Positions 1-6,783 are shown, counted from the stretch's first letter. The stretch is DNA of 18,038 nucleotides from Clostridia bacterium (GCA_017466005.1 JAFTUZ010000057.1:1-18038), one strand, 5' to 3'. The notes: a model not told the origin generated them from the sequence alone. Numbers and translations: made by a program.

Positions 1-10
1 ATGTAAAAAC

Positions 11-37
11 AATAAAAAATATAGGCTTTTTGCCTAC
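11..37 (-). terminator. Rho-independent terminator of the first paralogue
   Basis: Read on the minus strand, GTAGGC, a five-A loop and GCCTAT form a six-pair stem followed by a T-rich run (ATTTTTTATT). It lies just past the TAG stop of the 44-976 gene and would end that transcript. Confidence 0.75.
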
Positions 38-43
38 ATTTTA

Positions 44-976
44 CTACATACATTTTTGTTCGGTTACTTTTTTAGGGCTGTTTGTTGTGTCTTTTAATGT
101 TTTAGCCGCTTCTGAAACAGTTATGCCAAAATTTAAATTATAGCCTTTATAGTTATAATAGTTAACAGCGTCTCTAGATAAGTCACAAGTATATATAGTT
201 GGGCTTGATTCGGTAAAATCAACCTCTGCACCATTAGCTTTTAGCAACCAAATATTTGTAAAATCATTTACATCGCTTAACATTTGCCTTGCTATTTTGG
301 TGTGAATATTTTTCATAAAATCAAATTTAGGGTTTTCATTATGTTTTACATAAAGTTTTGGATATGAATAATCAAGTTCATAGCATTTACACACTTTTCC
401 ATTAATTTCACGCATAACAGGATAAGCACAGAAATCTAAATCTTCAAAAATTTGTTTATATTTTTTTGCATAATATTCACATTTTTTACCATTTACTTCT
501 TTAAAAAGAGCCAACGGTATATCGTTACAATCACGCAACTCACCATAAACATTGATTTTGTTAACGTTATAGTTAATTATAACATCGCCATCATTTCTTA
601 ATTGATGATAACAACTTGGACCCAACTTTTTTGCTATGTTATGTAAATCTTCTGGTTTTGCATACACAACACAAGCAGTTGCTGGCTCTAGCATTGAATC
701 TTCTTCAATTATACTAGAATGTTTTTTTGTTTTGTAATTTTTACAAGACAAATATTCTGGCAAAAATTGAAGCCTTTTGATTGCTACTGTGTTGTAATAA
801 ATAGCAGGCACCATATCATCTATTGGGTGCAACAAACTTTCATCTACATAATTACTTAAAAAATTTTTATTTCTTTCCGTAACAATATCTTTTGTATGAC
901 TAGGTAAATCAGTACTACTATAAACTATTTTTTTGTTTAATGCATTTTTTACATATTCTTCTATTTTACTTTTCAT
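44..976 (-). CDS. Unknown protein, tandem paralogous family member 1
   Basis: This is a 310-residue protein of a family I do not recognise. It is one of three consecutive paralogues. Family blocks seen here are the N-terminal KSKIEEYVKNALNKKIVYS, VPAIYYN (about 56-62), PEYL, VVYAKPEDL, the core YGELRDCNDIPLALFKE (about 143-159), CAYPVMREINGK followed by CYELDYSYP, KIARQMLSDV, WLLKANGAEVDF, and YYNYKGY near the end. No signal peptide or membrane segment is visible, so it is probably cytosolic. Many conserved Tyr, Asp and Cys residues (for example C in RDC) are present, but nothing matches a catalytic signature I can name. The start is supported by AAAGGA about 9 bases upstream. It has its own promoter and terminator. 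It is the most diverged copy: the core reads DCND rather than DCDD. It ends in EQKCM; see the finding on C-termini. Confidence 0.88.
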   Translation of the reverse strand: MKSKIEEYVKNALNKKIVYSSTDLPSHTKDIVTERNKNFLSNYVDESLLHPIDDMVPAIYYNTVAIKRLQFLPEYLSCKNYKTKKHSSIIEEDSMLEPATACVVYAKPEDLHNIAKKLGPSCYHQLRNDGDVIINYNVNKINVYGELRDCNDIPLALFKEVNGKKCEYYAKKYKQIFEDLDFCAYPVMREINGKVCKCYELDYSYPKLYVKHNENPKFDFMKNIHTKIARQMLSDVNDFTNIWLLKANGAEVDFTESSPTIYTCDLSRDAVNYYNYKGYNLNFGITVSEAAKTLKDTTNSPKKVTEQKCM

Positions 977-1005
977 AACAGTTTCCTTTAGTTTTGCTAT
1001 TTGTA

Positions 1006-1033
1006 ATTATAGCATATTTTTTATATTTTTCAA
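1006..1033 (-). promoter_or_regulatory. Promoter of paralogue 1, with shared extended -35 motif
   Basis: The minus strand has TTGAAA (1028-1033), a 16-base spacer and TATAAT (1006-1011). The -35 is preceded by TTACATC, giving TTACATCTTGAAA, which recurs at the other two paralogues. No clear terminator separates it from the gene upstream. Confidence 0.75.
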
Positions 1034-1089
1034 GATGTAATATTTATTAATATTTTTACTAAATACTATAAAATATTATATAATTGTTT

Positions 1090-2040
1090 TTACATACTTG
1101 CTTGATTTTGATTTTTATTTTCTTCATAATCACGCATTGTTTTAATAGTTGCCTCTTTTGATGATGGATAACCTTTTGCCGCAAAATATCTTCTAAAATC
1201 TTCTGTAATATAACCTTCTACTTTTTTTGAAGCCGAGATCGTAAAACTACCTTTTTTAAAATCTAATGGTGTACCATCGGTATATAATAATTGAATCTTA
1301 TCATAATCGGTTGTTAAATTCAACACATCTCTCATTATAGGTCTGTTTATTTTTGTTATAAAATGCCTTGAAACATCTGCAGTTCTATTAAACTTTTCGG
1401 AAGAAGCATATAAACTTGTATATGCAATATTAAGTTCATAACACTTTTGCTTTTGCCCATCAAATTCTCGCACAACAGGATAAGCACTAAAATCTACATC
1501 TTTATAATCTTCTTTTAAGATTTCAATATAAGCTTCACACATTTCCCCATCATCATCTTTAAAAAGGGCTATTGGAATATCATCACAATCACGCAACTCT
1601 TGATAAGCATTAAATTTTTTAGGATTAAAAACTATTTGTGTGTTTCCGTACTCTTTTGCCGATGTGTAAATTGATAAGCCATATTTTCTGGTTGCATTAC
1701 CTAATTCGTTAGGGTCTATATACACAGCGCAAGAGTATGCTTTTAAATCTTTAACACCTTCTATTTCTTTTGAAAAAACTTTAACCTTATCTCTTGGACA
1801 AGCATAATATTCTGGCCTTTTAGCACCAGCAAACACCCCATAAGCCACATTGTAATAAAACGCTGGAATTAGCCCTTCTTTGGGTCTAATAAAATCTGTT
1901 TGAACAAATGATTCTAAATAATTTAAATTTTCTTCAATAACTTCTGTTTTTTGTTTAAGTTTTAAAGGATAATTGTGTGTAGAATATACAATTTTTTTAT
2001 TAAGCACATTTTCCACATATTCTGCTATTTTATTTTCCAT
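1090..2040 (-). CDS. Unknown protein, tandem paralogous family member 2
   Basis: This is a 316-residue protein, clearly homologous to its two neighbours and otherwise unrecognised. It shares the N-terminal ENKIAEYVENVLNKKIVYS, IPAFYYNV, PEYYA, AVYIDPNEL, the core NAYQELRDCDDIPIALFKD, FSAYPVVREFDGQKQKCYEL, KINRPIMRDVLNL, and YTDGTPLDF. The C-terminal part has YFAAKGY and IKTMRDY, closest to paralogue 3 (IKDVRDN). No membrane segment or signal peptide is seen. AAAGGT precedes the ATG at a normal distance. It has its own promoter. Only an AT-only, weak inverted repeat lies downstream, so some read-through into paralogue 1 is possible. It ends in NQASM, followed directly by TAA. At DNA level the stretch encoding the core (about 1566-1620) is nearly identical to paralogue 3, much more so than the flanks. 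Confidence 0.88.
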   Translation of the reverse strand: MENKIAEYVENVLNKKIVYSTHNYPLKLKQKTEVIEENLNYLESFVQTDFIRPKEGLIPAFYYNVAYGVFAGAKRPEYYACPRDKVKVFSKEIEGVKDLKAYSCAVYIDPNELGNATRKYGLSIYTSAKEYGNTQIVFNPKKFNAYQELRDCDDIPIALFKDDDGEMCEAYIEILKEDYKDVDFSAYPVVREFDGQKQKCYELNIAYTSLYASSEKFNRTADVSRHFITKINRPIMRDVLNLTTDYDKIQLLYTDGTPLDFKKGSFTISASKKVEGYITEDFRRYFAAKGYPSSKEATIKTMRDYEENKNQNQASM

Positions 2041-2071
2041 AATTTTACCTTTTGTATTGTTTTATATTATA

Positions 2072-2100
2072 ATTATATCATAAACAAAAACATTATTCAA
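2072..2100 (-). promoter_or_regulatory. Promoter of paralogue 2, with shared extended -35 motif
   Basis: The minus strand has TTGAAT (2095-2100), a 17-base spacer and TATAAT (2072-2077). The -35 lies inside TTACATATTGAAT, one base off the motif at paralogues 1 and 3. Confidence 0.75.
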
Positions 2101-2141
2101 TATGTAATTTTAAATTAATAACCAACAAAACTTATACTTAC

Positions 2142-2169
2142 AAAAAAAGTAAGTTGTTACACTTACTTT
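2142..2169 (-). terminator. Rho-independent terminator of paralogue 3
   Basis: AAAGTAAGT (minus strand, 2169-2161), a six-base loop and ACTTACTTT form a nine-pair stem that runs into a T run. It starts immediately after the TAA of the 2170-3108 gene, so paralogue 3 is a separate transcription unit. Confidence 0.8.
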
Positions 2170-3108
2170 TTACATAAATTTTTGTTTGCTTGCTTCAAAT
2201 TTTTCGTCATAATTATCTCTTACATCTTTAATCTGCTGACCCTTCACTATTTCATAACCTTTTGATTTAAAATAATCCATACAAAATTTAGGAAATGGTA
2301 CCGACAAAGTTCCGCTACTACTAAATAAATAAGCATTACCCTTTCTTAAATCTAATGCAGTTCCATCGTCGTTAAGTAGCCACATTTTAGAATAATCTTT
2401 TACTACATCTAAAATTTCAGCCATTATAGGCTTGTGTATTTCACTTACTAAACGTTGGATTTTTCTATCTGCTATATGATTTTTATACGAATTAGGATAA
2501 GAAAAATTTAATTCTAAACAATTTTGTTCTTGCCCGTTTACGTTTCGTACCACAGGATAAGCACACAAGTTTATATCGCTGTATTTATATTTTAATCTTC
2601 CTACTACCCAATTTATTGTATCATCACCTTCTTTAAAAAGTGCTATTGGAATGTCGTCACAATCACGCAACTCTTGATAAGCGTTAAATTTTTTAACATT
2701 ATATGCTGTTTTAAAAAAGTAACTTGAAACCAAACTGTTGTAATGAGAAAAACCAATTCTTCTATCTATAAGATATAATTCCTTTGGGTCAACATAAATC
2801 ATAACTGCATAAAAATTGTTATTATCTTTGTCTATTAATCTTGAAGATTTTGCTGTTTTTAAAAATCTTACAGCAGTATATTCGGGCATTAAATTATCTG
2901 TGCTATGTCTTTTTACAAAATTATAATACACAGCAGGCACCTTATCACTTTTATTTCTTATAAGTTCTTTTGCTATATAAGTATCTAATAAATTTTGTGG
3001 TATGCCATCATCTTCATCTATAAGCTGATTTAAACTATTTATATTTTCTTGAAAAATAATTTTTTTGTTTAACGCATTTTCTACATAGTTAGAAATTTTA
3101 CTTTCCAT
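2170..3108 (-). CDS. Unknown protein, tandem paralogous family member 3
   Basis: This is a 312-residue protein and the third copy of the unrecognised family. Shared blocks are ESKISNYVENALNKKIIF, VPAVYYNFV, MPEYTA, MIYVDPKEL, the core NAYQELRDCDDIPIALFKE, LCAYPVVRNVNGQ followed by CLELNFSYP, EIHKPIMAEILDV, MWLLNDDGTALDL, and YFKSKGYEI. It lacks a membrane segment or signal peptide. Variable stretches lie at about 22-50 and 195-215, while the middle and the DGT-D block are held. This suggests one folded domain under purifying selection. AAAGGAAAG precedes the ATG. It is an independent transcription unit with its own promoter and strong terminator. It ends in KQKFM. Confidence 0.88.
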   Translation of the reverse strand: MESKISNYVENALNKKIIFQENINSLNQLIDEDDGIPQNLLDTYIAKELIRNKSDKVPAVYYNFVKRHSTDNLMPEYTAVRFLKTAKSSRLIDKDNNNFYAVMIYVDPKELYLIDRRIGFSHYNSLVSSYFFKTAYNVKKFNAYQELRDCDDIPIALFKEGDDTINWVVGRLKYKYSDINLCAYPVVRNVNGQEQNCLELNFSYPNSYKNHIADRKIQRLVSEIHKPIMAEILDVVKDYSKMWLLNDDGTALDLRKGNAYLFSSSGTLSVPFPKFCMDYFKSKGYEIVKGQQIKDVRDNYDEKFEASKQKFM

Positions 3109-3138
3109 AAGCTTTCCTTTTGTAGTTTAATTAAATTA

Positions 3139-3167
3139 ATTATAACACTAAAAAAACCTTCTTTCAA
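3139..3167 (-). promoter_or_regulatory. Promoter of paralogue 3, with shared extended -35 motif
   Basis: The minus strand has TTGAAA (3162-3167), a 17-base spacer and TATAAT (3139-3144). TTACATCTTGAAA at the -35 is identical to the paralogue 1 promoter, while the spacer is unrelated. Confidence 0.78.
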
Positions 3168-3190
3168 GATGTAAGTTAAAATTAGTTACT

Positions 3191-3223
3191 TAAAAAATAA
3201 AAACCCATTTAAAATGAGTTTTT
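3191..3223 (-). terminator. Rho-independent terminator of the HtrA-like gene
   Basis: On the minus strand AAAAACTCATT pairs with AATGGGTTTTT across a short loop, with one G-U pair. It is followed by a T-rich run (TTTTTATTTTTTAAG). It lies just downstream of the TAA at 3236-3238. Confidence 0.75.
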
Positions 3224-3235
3224 ACTTTTATAATA

Positions 3236-4729
3236 TTAAACAATTTCTACAAAGTTACTTGCACTTATTGTGTAGGTTAATTGCAAATCTTCTCCGTTTC
3301 GTTCTACAACAACCACTAATGTACTATCTGGTGTTACTTTCCAAGTTAAATCAAACACCATATACTCACGCGTAATATCGTAAGTTGTGCCATCTATAAT
3401 TATTTGTTTTACTATATCGCCAGATTGTGCCCCCGCTTTTGCAGAAGCAGTATCTTCATAAACAGTATCAAACACCACAACTTCTGAAAGTTTTATACTA
3501 CCATCTTCGGCTTCATAGCCACCTATTTCTTCAAGCCCAACAAGTACACCAAACTGGAATTTATTTACAGTAGAAACACCTTGTTCATTATAATTGTACA
3601 ATAAGTTTTCTATAACACCTATTGCAACATTAGAAGGTATTACATAACCTATATTATCGGCATCTGATGATTTACCAACAACTATTCCAATTAAATCACC
3701 ATTATCATCAAACAATCCGCCACCGCTGTTTCCACCATTAACCGCAGCATCAGTTCTAAACACTCGGCTTGTAATTGTAGAAACTTCGTTTGCAGCAGTA
3801 AATGATACGTGTTGGCTATCTAAACTAATAATTCCAGAAGTTGCTGCCATACCCATACCTTTGGCATTTCCTACAACATAAATAGAATCACCAAGATTTA
3901 CTGTGTTAGAGTCTTTTATAGTAGCAACTTTGGCAAAACTATTTTTTAAAATCTCGCTACCTGTTACTTTTAACAGTGCAATATCATATTGCATAGAACC
4001 GCCAATAAACTCGGCTGGTATTGTGTAATATGTGTATTCCATACCATACAAATAAAGCCTTATATCATCACAAATTTTATCTTCTGTAGAACAATCGGCA
4101 TCATAAATTACGTGATAGTTTGTTATTACATAAGCATCGCCAGTTTCTTTGTTTATATCATAAATAACGCCCGAACCAGCACCGCCATAAGCCGAACCGC
4201 TACTATCGGTGTAATATGTAAAAATTGAAACACAAGAACTTACCGCTTTGCCCACAGCAACAGTAGAATTATTGCTTTCATCTTCTTCTAAAAATTGTTT
4301 ACAAAAATCAAAGAAAGTACCCTGATAACCATTTAGCACAGCGGCATTATAAATATCTAAAACCGAAAGAACGTTTCCATCTTGCCCATTTAATCCATCT
4401 TTGCCATCTACGCCGTCCACACCATCTTTACCATCTACACCGTCCACACCATCTTTCCCATCTACGCCATTCTTTCCATCTACACCATCTTTACCGTTTA
4501 TACCATCTACACCATCTTCACCATTAGTAACAGTAAAGGTGCTTGTTGTTCCGTTTGTGTATTTTATGGTGTAAGTATCCACCAAGCCTTCGGTGCTTGT
4601 TTTTTCTATACTAACAATAGATACAATCTCGGTTTCGGTTGGAGTACACCCAGAAAAAATAAACAATAAAGGAATTAAAAATAATATAAAAAATAAATAT
4701 GATAATTTATATTTTTGTTTTACAATCAT
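3236..4729 (-). CDS. HtrA/DegP-like S1C serine protease lipoprotein with collagen-like stalk
   Basis: This is a 497-residue surface lipoprotein protease. Residues 1-28 are a lipoprotein signal ending in the lipobox FSGC, so it should be lipid-anchored at C28 on the outer face. Residues 35-69 form a small domain (VSIEKTST...YTIKYTNGTTSTF) common before collagen-like stretches in Firmicutes surface proteins. Residues 70-117 are sixteen Gly-X-Y triplets, mostly GVD and GKD. Residues 124-147 form a short adapter. The trypsin-like domain follows, with His206 (ITNYHV), Asp249 (QYDIALLKV) and Ser335 (GNSGGG), so the catalytic triad is intact. From about 394 to the end there is a PDZ-type domain (AGAQSGDIVKQIIIDG). 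HtrA proteases degrade or refold damaged extracytoplasmic proteins. The rigid stalk is unusual and would hold the protease away from the membrane. The start is set by AGGAGA upstream of the ATG and by the lipoprotein signal. It is a single-gene unit. Confidence 0.93.
   Translation of the reverse strand: MIVKQKYKLSYLFFILFLIPLLFIFSGCTPTETEIVSIVSIEKTSTEGLVDTYTIKYTNGTTSTFTVTNGEDGVDGINGKDGVDGKNGVDGKDGVDGVDGKDGVDGVDGKDGLNGQDGNVLSVLDIYNAAVLNGYQGTFFDFCKQFLEEDESNNSTVAVGKAVSSCVSIFTYYTDSSGSAYGGAGSGVIYDINKETGDAYVITNYHVIYDADCSTEDKICDDIRLYLYGMEYTYYTIPAEFIGGSMQYDIALLKVTGSEILKNSFAKVATIKDSNTVNLGDSIYVVGNAKGMGMAATSGIISLDSQHVSFTAANEVSTITSRVFRTDAAVNGGNSGGGLFDDNGDLIGIVVGKSSDADNIGYVIPSNVAIGVIENLLYNYNEQGVSTVNKFQFGVLVGLEEIGGYEAEDGSIKLSEVVVFDTVYEDTASAKAGAQSGDIVKQIIIDGTTYDITREYMVFDLTWKVTPDSTLVVVVERNGEDLQLTYTISASNFVEIV
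4379..4522 (-). repeat. Collagen-like Gly-X-Y coding repeat
   Basis: Sixteen consecutive triplets encode Gly-X-Y, dominated by GVD and GKD. There is a 27-base higher-order period (GKDGVDGVD repeated). Near-identical DNA copies such as CCATCTTT and CCATCTAC on the + strand make the number of triplets prone to change by slippage. Confidence 0.9.
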
Positions 4730-4764
4730 TTGTTTCTCCTATTTTTATACAAACGTATAATATT

Positions 4765-4793
4765 ATTATATCTAATTTTTAAGAAAAAAACAA
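4765..4793 (-). promoter_or_regulatory. Promoter of the HtrA-like gene
   Basis: The minus strand has TTGTTT (4788-4793), a 17-base spacer and TATAAT (4765-4770), about 36 bases before the ATG. It lacks the TTACAT extension seen at the paralogue promoters. Confidence 0.6.
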
Positions 4794-4810
4794 AGCTTTT
4801 ACTAACAATT

Positions 4811-4840
4811 TTTTCCACATATTTTACAAACTTTTCCACA
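4811..4840 (+). other. Pair of DnaA-box-like sites 21 bases apart
   Basis: TTTTCCACA occurs at 4811-4819 and again at 4832-4840. It fits the relaxed DnaA box TTWTNCACA. The 21-base offset puts both on the same helix face. They lie in the divergent region between the protease and rubrerythrin genes. Two sites in AT-rich DNA may be chance. Confidence 0.25.
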
Positions 4841-4937
4841 CATAATATTTAAAAATAATTTAAACAACAAATTTATATTCAATGTTTAAAAAATTTTTTA
4901 TCTGTTAATACTTGTAAAAAAACAAAGAGGAGTGTTT

Positions 4938-5549
4938 ATGAATTTAAAAGATAGTAAAACTTACCAAAACCTTGCACGTTCGTATGCGGCAGAATGTCAG
5001 GCACGCACAAGATACGAATTTATTGAATATGGTGCTAGGTTTAACGACTATAAAAACATTGCAGACATAATAGATGAAATTGCATATCAGGAATTTAACC
5101 ACGCAAGAATGTTTTACACATTTATTCAGCAAGGAGAAGACCAGCAAATAGATAACATACGTATAGATGCAGGATTCCCTTTTCGTGAAAAATGGGATTT
5201 AGAAGAAAATTTACGTCTTGCCAGCCAAGATGAAGCCAACGAAAAAGAAATGTATGAAGAGTTTGCCAAAACAGCACTTGAAGAAGGCTTTCCAGAAATT
5301 GCACAATTATTTTTAGACACAAAAGACGTAGAAGAATATCATCGTCAAGTATTTGCCGAATTATACGAGCAAATGAAAAATAAAACACTATATCAAAAAG
5401 AAGAGACAGTTACTTGGGTTTGTGCCGATTGTGGTTATATGGCAACCGGAAAAGTTGCGTGGGACGAGTGTCCACTTTGCAAAGCAAAACGTGGGTCTGT
5501 AAAGTTAATTTTAAATGCACAAATGATTAACAACAAATACTGTGCCTAA
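4938..5549 (+). CDS. Rubrerythrin (di-iron plus rubredoxin domain)
   Basis: This 203-residue cytosolic enzyme reduces hydrogen peroxide to water with electrons from rubredoxin or NADH-linked reductases. It is a main peroxide defence of anaerobes. Residues 1-145 are the ferritin-like four-helix domain, with likely iron ligands Glu19 (AAEC), Glu52 and His55 (QEFNH), Glu99 (SQDEAN) and Glu133/His135 (EEYHRQ). Residues 160-190 are a rubredoxin domain with the Fe-Cys4 set C162, C165, C178 and C181 (VCADCGY and CPLC). Both centres are complete and the length is normal. The ATG at 4938 is preferred over an in-frame GTG six bases earlier because AGAGGAG ends only five bases before the ATG and would overlap the GTG. 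It is a single gene with a terminator after it. I see no convincing sigma-A promoter or PerR box upstream. Confidence 0.95.
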   Translation: MNLKDSKTYQNLARSYAAECQARTRYEFIEYGARFNDYKNIADIIDEIAYQEFNHARMFYTFIQQGEDQQIDNIRIDAGFPFREKWDLEENLRLASQDEANEKEMYEEFAKTALEEGFPEIAQLFLDTKDVEEYHRQVFAELYEQMKNKTLYQKEETVTWVCADCGYMATGKVAWDECPLCKAKRGSVKLILNAQMINNKYCA

Positions 5550-5552
5550 AAT

Positions 5553-5585
5553 AAAAATGTTGGATTTCCCCAACATTTTTTTGTT
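5553..5585 (+). terminator. Terminator of rubrerythrin
   Basis: AAAAATGTTGG, a six-base loop and CCAACATTTTT form an eleven-pair stem followed by more T. It lies a few bases past the TAA stop. Confidence 0.85.
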
Positions 5586-5656
5586 TAAAAGTAACAAATT
5601 AAATTAATATCTTAATAAATGCACAAGTTTGTAGATTTTTGTATTATTTATTTTTG

Positions 5657-5685
5657 TTGACACAGTAATCAATTTTTAATATACT
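5657..5685 (+). promoter_or_regulatory. Near-consensus sigma-A promoter
   Basis: TTGACA (5657-5662), a 17-base spacer and TATACT (5680-5685) lie about 22 bases before the ATG of the four-helix membrane protein. This predicts strong constitutive expression. Confidence 0.8.
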
Positions 5686-5707
5686 AATACACAAAGGAGG
5701 ATTAATT

Positions 5708-6184
5708 ATGAGCAAATCTAAAAAATCATCAAACAACCTTTTGTTTAACATACTTGCTTGTGCTGGTTTAGTGTTGTTAGTGTTACCCATGATTTTGGCT
5801 GTGTATTCTATTTCAAACCAATTAGGTTCAGCTAGTTACGGCATTTTTACCGACTGGAGTATATTAGAAGCAATCTCAAGCCTTAACACAGCAAGTATAA
5901 TGGTTGTAGATATTATGGCAGTTGTGCTTTTATGTATTGCTGGTGCTTACCTTATTTTGTTCCTTCTTTCTCAATTTACAAAAGCAGACAAAAACAATTT
6001 ATTTGGTAAAATAAATAAATTACTTGCTATGGTTGCTTTGCTTTTAACAGTAGTTGCAATTATTTGCGTAATTGTTGCTTTTGCATCTGTAGAAAGTTTT
6101 GTTCCAGCAATTGGTTTCTTTATGCTTGTAATCGGTGGCGTTGTGTTTAGCGTGTTCGGTTATCTTGCAAACAAAGATGCTTAA
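5708..6184 (+). CDS. Small membrane protein with four predicted helices
   Basis: This 158-residue protein is not recognised. It has a short basic N-terminus (SKSKKSSNN) and four hydrophobic segments at about 11-33, 63-90, 104-127 and 131-153. A small outside loop lies at about 35-62 and a charged cytosolic loop (TKADKNNLFGKINK) at 90-104. No catalytic motif, cysteine pair or transporter signature stands out. The strong AAAGGAGG ribosome site and near-consensus promoter suggest abundant expression. It sits alone between two terminators, and its position between two oxidative-stress genes may be chance. By the positive-inside rule both ends would be cytosolic. Confidence 0.85.
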   Translation: MSKSKKSSNNLLFNILACAGLVLLVLPMILAVYSISNQLGSASYGIFTDWSILEAISSLNTASIMVVDIMAVVLLCIAGAYLILFLLSQFTKADKNNLFGKINKLLAMVALLLTVVAIICVIVAFASVESFVPAIGFFMLVIGGVVFSVFGYLANKDA

Positions 6185-6216
6185 TAAAAATTAAACAAAA
6201 TATAACAAAAAATAAT

Positions 6217-6241
6217 AAAAAGCCTATACTGTAGGCTTTTT
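6217..6241. terminator. Bidirectional terminator between convergent genes
   Basis: AAAAAGCCTA, the loop TACTG and TAGGCTTTTT form a perfect ten-pair stem with T runs on both sides. It serves the membrane protein gene (+) and the desulfoferrodoxin gene (-), whose stop codon follows directly. Confidence 0.88.
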
Positions 6242-6242
6242 A

Positions 6243-6623
6243 TTATTTTTCTGCTTTCCAAAGGCTGTGTAAATTGCAATAAGCATAAACTGCTTCTACT
6301 TCATCATCTGCTGTGATTGCAAAGTTTGCTTGTGGTTTATCGGTTGGTTTTAAATATTTAATTTGGTTGCCGTTTTTGGTTTGCAAAACAATCCATTCTA
6401 TGTAATGCTCGGCTATCATTGGGTGCTCAACTTCGCCAACAGTTACAAAAACATTGTTATTCTCTACTTTAAAAACTGGTATGTGCTTCTCTAAAGATGC
6501 TTCTGTTATTCCAGCAACAATTTCACTCATAGGCTCGCCACAACAAATTATAGGCACTCCTGTTTTTTTAACAACAGTAATTATTTGCCCACAATGTTTA
6601 CAAATATAAAACTTTGTTTCCAT
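6243..6623 (-). CDS. Desulfoferrodoxin (two-iron superoxide reductase)
   Basis: This 126-residue cytosolic enzyme reduces superoxide to hydrogen peroxide without releasing oxygen, feeding peroxide to enzymes such as rubrerythrin. The N-terminal desulforedoxin domain has the Fe-Cys4 ligands C8, C11 (CKHC) and C27, C28 (CC). The neelaredoxin domain has the active-site Fe ligands His47 (EKHIP), His67 and His73 (EHPMIAEHY), and Cys116 and His119 (YCNLHSLW). Glu45-Lys46 precede His47, as expected for the catalytic loop. Both iron sites are complete, so this is the 2Fe class. The ATG at 6623 is chosen because GGGG lies six bases upstream and the protein then begins at the conserved METKFYIC. A longer in-frame start at 6671 would overlap the promoter. 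It has its own promoter and a shared bidirectional terminator. Confidence 0.95.
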   Translation of the reverse strand: METKFYICKHCGQIITVVKKTGVPIICCGEPMSEIVAGITEASLEKHIPVFKVENNNVFVTVGEVEHPMIAEHYIEWIVLQTKNGNQIKYLKPTDKPQANFAITADDEVEAVYAYCNLHSLWKAEK

Positions 6624-6653
6624 ATTTATCCCCTTTTTGTTTGATATAAAAAC

Positions 6654-6681
6654 ATTATACCACACCCCCACACACTTTCAA
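6654..6681 (-). promoter_or_regulatory. Promoter of desulfoferrodoxin
   Basis: The minus strand has TTGAAA (6676-6681), a 16-base spacer and TATAAT (6654-6659), 31 bases before the ATG. The spacer is a G/T-only tract (GTGTGTGGGGGTGTGG), odd in such AT-rich DNA. Confidence 0.75.
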
Positions 6682-6736
6682 AATAAAATATTATAAAAAG
6701 TTAAAAATTCACCCCAAAAAAACCACAAAAAGTAAT

Positions 6737-6771
6737 AACAAAAAGCACGAACACTTACTTATAATGTTCGT
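6737..6771 (-). terminator. Terminator after tRNA-Ser
   Basis: On the minus strand ACGAACA and TGTTCGT form a seven-pair stem around an AT-rich loop, followed by GCTTTTTGTTA. It lies 12 bases past the tRNA 3' end, so the tRNA is a single-gene unit. Confidence 0.75.
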
Positions 6772-6783
6772 ACAATTTATTTT

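Noticed and set aside
4379..4522. CRISPR-like regular short repeats
   Set aside because: The repeats are in frame inside the protease gene, encode Gly-X-Y triplets, and have no unique spacers of constant length.
4811..4840. Replication origin
   Set aside because: Only two DnaA-like boxes, no dnaA, dnaN or unwinding region nearby.
6624..6671. Longer start of desulfoferrodoxin at 6671
   Set aside because: It overlaps the -10 region, and family members start at the METKFYIC position, which has its own GGGG ribosome site.
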